NCBI GenBank assembly: GCA_013822425.1
Contig: PNKL01000009.1
Location: 1 to 64,000 of the forward strand
DNA from: Gemmatimonas sp.
GTDB taxonomy: Bacteria; Gemmatimonadota; Gemmatimonadetes; Gemmatimonadales; Gemmatimonadaceae
Reading direction: 5' to 3'
DNA length: 64,000 bases
Position numbers and translations under genes: made by a program. Of the stretch, positions 62,342 to 64,000 are shown one piece after another (position 1 is the stretch's first letter; the number at the start of each line of letters is the position of its first letter). The notes under the pieces were generated by a model. The model ran no database searches. It was not told the origin of the DNA and saw nothing but the letters and a program-made list of their open reading frames with translations.

Positions 62342-63073
62342 ATGCCGGGTAGATGGTGTTCCGTTGGGTGGATCGTGGGGCTTGGCCTGGCTGCGGGTTC
62401 GGCCGCCGGCCCGGCGCCAGCGCAGGAAATGGCTGTCGAGCGCGCGGCGATGGTGCGCGAAGTGGTGGCGATGGAGCGATGGTCCGGCGGCGGCGAGATC
62501 GACTCGGGCGTCCTGGCCGTCCTTGGTCGCGTGCCGCGCCATGAATTCGTGCCGGCATCGCTGCGCGCCAGCGCCTACGACAACCGGCCGCTGCCCATCG
62601 GGCATGGGCAGACCATTTCGCAGCCGTATATCGTCGCCGTGATGACCGGGTTGCTGAAAGCCGGAGCCGGCGCGACGGTGCTTGAAATCGGCACTGGGTC
62701 GGGCTATCAGGCGGCGATCCTTGCCGAGATGGGAGCCGACGTGGCGAGCATCGAGATCGTCGAGCCGCTCGCCGTCGAAGCCATGGCGCGCCTGCGCCGG
62801 CTGGGCTATGCCCGCATCGCGGTGCGGGTCGGCGACGGCTATCATGGCTGGCCGGAGCGTGCGCCGTTCGACGCGATCATCGTTACTGCCGCCGCGAGCC
62901 ATGTTCCGCCACCCCTGGTGCGTCAGCTCAAGCCCGGCGGGCGGATGGTGATCCCGGTCGGCGCGCCGTTTCAGACGCAGCAGTTGATGCTGGTCGAGAA
63001 GCGCGCCGACGGCACTGTGTCGACGCGGCAATTGATGGCGGTCCGCTTCGTGCCGCTCACTGGGAGGCGATGA
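62342..63073 (+). CDS. pcm: Protein-L-isoaspartate O-methyltransferase with signal peptide
   Basis: From ATG 62342 the product has 243 residues. A signal-peptide-like start (VGWIVGLGLAAGSAAGPAPAQ) precedes a full PCMT domain: VPRHEFVPASLRASAYDNRP, PIGHGQTISQPYIVAVM, the SAM motif VLEIGTGSGYQAAILAEMG, and FDAIIVTAAASHVPPPLV. Cytoplasmic Pcm lacks a leader, so this form may repair isoaspartyl residues outside the cytosol, where SAM supply is unclear. Its stop overlaps the next gene (ATGA). Confidence 0.88.
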   Translation: MPGRWCSVGWIVGLGLAAGSAAGPAPAQEMAVERAAMVREVVAMERWSGGGEIDSGVLAVLGRVPRHEFVPASLRASAYDNRPLPIGHGQTISQPYIVAVMTGLLKAGAGATVLEIGTGSGYQAAILAEMGADVASIEIVEPLAVEAMARLRRLGYARIAVRVGDGYHGWPERAPFDAIIVTAAASHVPPPLVRQLKPGGRMVIPVGAPFQTQQLMLVEKRADGTVSTRQLMAVRFVPLTGRR

Positions 63074-64000
63074 CCACCCGCCGCCCGGCCCCCTCCCCGC
63101 CACTCCTCGCCGTCGGTGTGCTGTCGGCGGCGGCATTGGCTCTTGAGGTGCTCCTTCTGCGCCTCTTCGCGATCGTGCAGTGGTATCACTTCGCTTATCT
63201 CGCAATCAGTGCCGCGCTGCTCGGCATCGGCGCCGCGGGGACGGCTGTCACGCTGGCGCGGCGGCGTCTGGTGGCGTGGTTTCCCTACAGCTTCGCCGCC
63301 GCGGCGGCGGCGTTCGCGGTAACGGCGGTGCTCTGCTTCGCGGTGGCGCAGCGCGTTCCCTTCAACGCGCTCGAGATCGCCTGGAATGCAACGCAATTCC
63401 TCGGCCTGGGCGCCATCTACCTGCTGCTGTTCGTCCCCTTCTTCTTCGCGGCGACGGCGCTCTGCGTTGCCTATTCCGCCTTTGCGGAGCATCCCGCCCG
63501 TGCCGGGCTGGTCGCGCGCCTGTATGGCGCCGACATTCTTGGCGCCGGCCTCGGAAGCCTCGGCCTGCTCGCGCTTCTCTTCGTGCTGCACCCCGCCGAC
63601 GCGTTGTGCGTGATTCCCGTGCTCGGGTTCGCCGCGGCCACGCTGGCGGCGTGGCCGGCTTCTCGTCGCGCGGCGGCGTCGCTCGTCGTCGGCGCGTTCG
63701 CGCTGCTCGCACTTCTTCCTGCACCGCGCATCGAGCTCGTGCCGAGCGAGTACAAGGACCTGCGCCAGGCGCTGCGGGTCAAGGGCGCGAGGATTGTCGC
63801 TGAACGAAGCAGCCCGCTCGGCGTGGTCACCGCGGTGGAAAGTCCGCTGGCACCGGTGCGTTACGCGCCGGGCCTTTCGCTCAACGCCGTGAACGGTCCG
63901 CCGGAACAGATGGGCCTCTTCATCGACGGGCAGACGGCCGGCGCGGTGTCGCGCTTCGACGGAGATCTTGGACCATTTGCGCACCTCAAGGAGATGACCT
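63070..64000 (+). CDS. Membrane spermidine/spermine-synthase-like protein, N-terminal part
   Basis: The 310 codons to the window edge encode seven or eight hydrophobic helices (VLSAAALALEVLLLRLFAIV, YLAISAALLGIGAAGTAVTL, LLLFVPFFFAATALCVAYSA). A soluble region then opens with YKDLRQALRVKGARIVAERS and GLSLNAVNGPPEQMGLFIDG. This is the pattern of multi-pass proteins ending in an aminopropyltransferase-like domain; the catalytic part lies beyond the window. Start 63070 overlaps pcm as ATGA. Confidence 0.7.
   Translation, partial: MTTRRPAPSPPLLAVGVLSAAALALEVLLLRLFAIVQWYHFAYLAISAALLGIGAAGTAVTLARRRLVAWFPYSFAAAAAAFAVTAVLCFAVAQRVPFNALEIAWNATQFLGLGAIYLLLFVPFFFAATALCVAYSAFAEHPARAGLVARLYGADILGAGLGSLGLLALLFVLHPADALCVIPVLGFAAATLAAWPASRRAAASLVVGAFALLALLPAPRIELVPSEYKDLRQALRVKGARIVAERSSPLGVVTAVESPLAPVRYAPGLSLNAVNGPPEQMGLFIDGQTAGAVSRFDGDLGPFAHLKEMT

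Overview
The window is about 64 kb of GC-rich bacterial DNA with very dense coding, many 4-bp ATGA/GTGA gene overlaps, and a mix of GTG and ATG starts. The gene set is that of a diderm, respiring heterotroph: a TamA/TamB-like envelope pair, a SusC/SusD pair, SCO1 and CtaG for cytochrome oxidase assembly, a short primary sigma factor without region 1.1, and a secreted peptidase with a FlgD/T9SS-like C-terminal domain. This combination suggests Gemmatimonadota or a close relative. That is an inference from gene content; no rRNA is present to confirm it.

Layout. 1-7.5 kb: a Mg2+ P-type ATPase (cut by the window edge), a TSUP transporter, citrate synthase, MutY, a TRIC-type channel, a NiCoT transporter, an MFS exporter and a GxxExxY protein. 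7.5-10.2 kb: a molybdopterin oxidoreductase and a small lipoprotein. 10.3-16.6 kb: a tightly overlapped minus-strand operon, glcD-glcE-glcF-HAD-ygfZ-SDR, built around glycolate oxidation. 16.7-21.7 kb: the primary sigma factor, aroB, a cobalamin adenosyltransferase, a decayed LamG-like lipoprotein gene and a Ser/Thr kinase. 21.7-31.1 kb: a ferredoxin-NADP reductase, a four-helix-bundle gene inside terminal inverted repeats, then TamA-like, TamB-like and lipid kinase genes. 31.2-37.4 kb: a GAF/PAS histidine kinase, an NtrC-type regulator that lacks GAFTGA, a zinc mini-protein and a P1 (NylC-like) peptidase. 37.7-44.4 kb: SCO1, CtaG, EamA, HAD, CYTH, an M14 peptidase with an unusual N-terminus, and AcpS. 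44.4-51.5 kb: Lgt, a shortened DUF1801 protein, a PP2C phosphatase, a GNAT remnant, a DUF2007 protein, a CHAD protein and a tricorn-like protease. 51.6-56.4 kb: SusD and SusC. 57-62.2 kb: a five-gene catabolic cluster (IDH/IPMDH family, HMG-CoA-lyase family, class III CoA-transferase, LeuC-like, LeuD-like). 62.3-64 kb: an exported isoaspartyl methyltransferase and the start of a membrane spermidine-synthase-like gene.

The most unusual signal is two families of palindromic elements scattered between the genes. Family A (143 bp and 621 bp) shares ends reading AGGATwTGGACyyAGGAT; the longer copy carries a complete four-helix-bundle gene between ~59-bp inverted repeats, and the shorter copy has no gene. 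Both copies contribute stop codons to host genes. Family B (three copies of about 130-140 bp) forms long hairpins with CCGCGGATTACGCGGA-type arms, and one copy abuts the start of the GxxExxY nuclease-fold gene. Both look like protein-plus-palindrome systems comparable in logic to REP/RAYT, though the link between protein and repeat is inferred.
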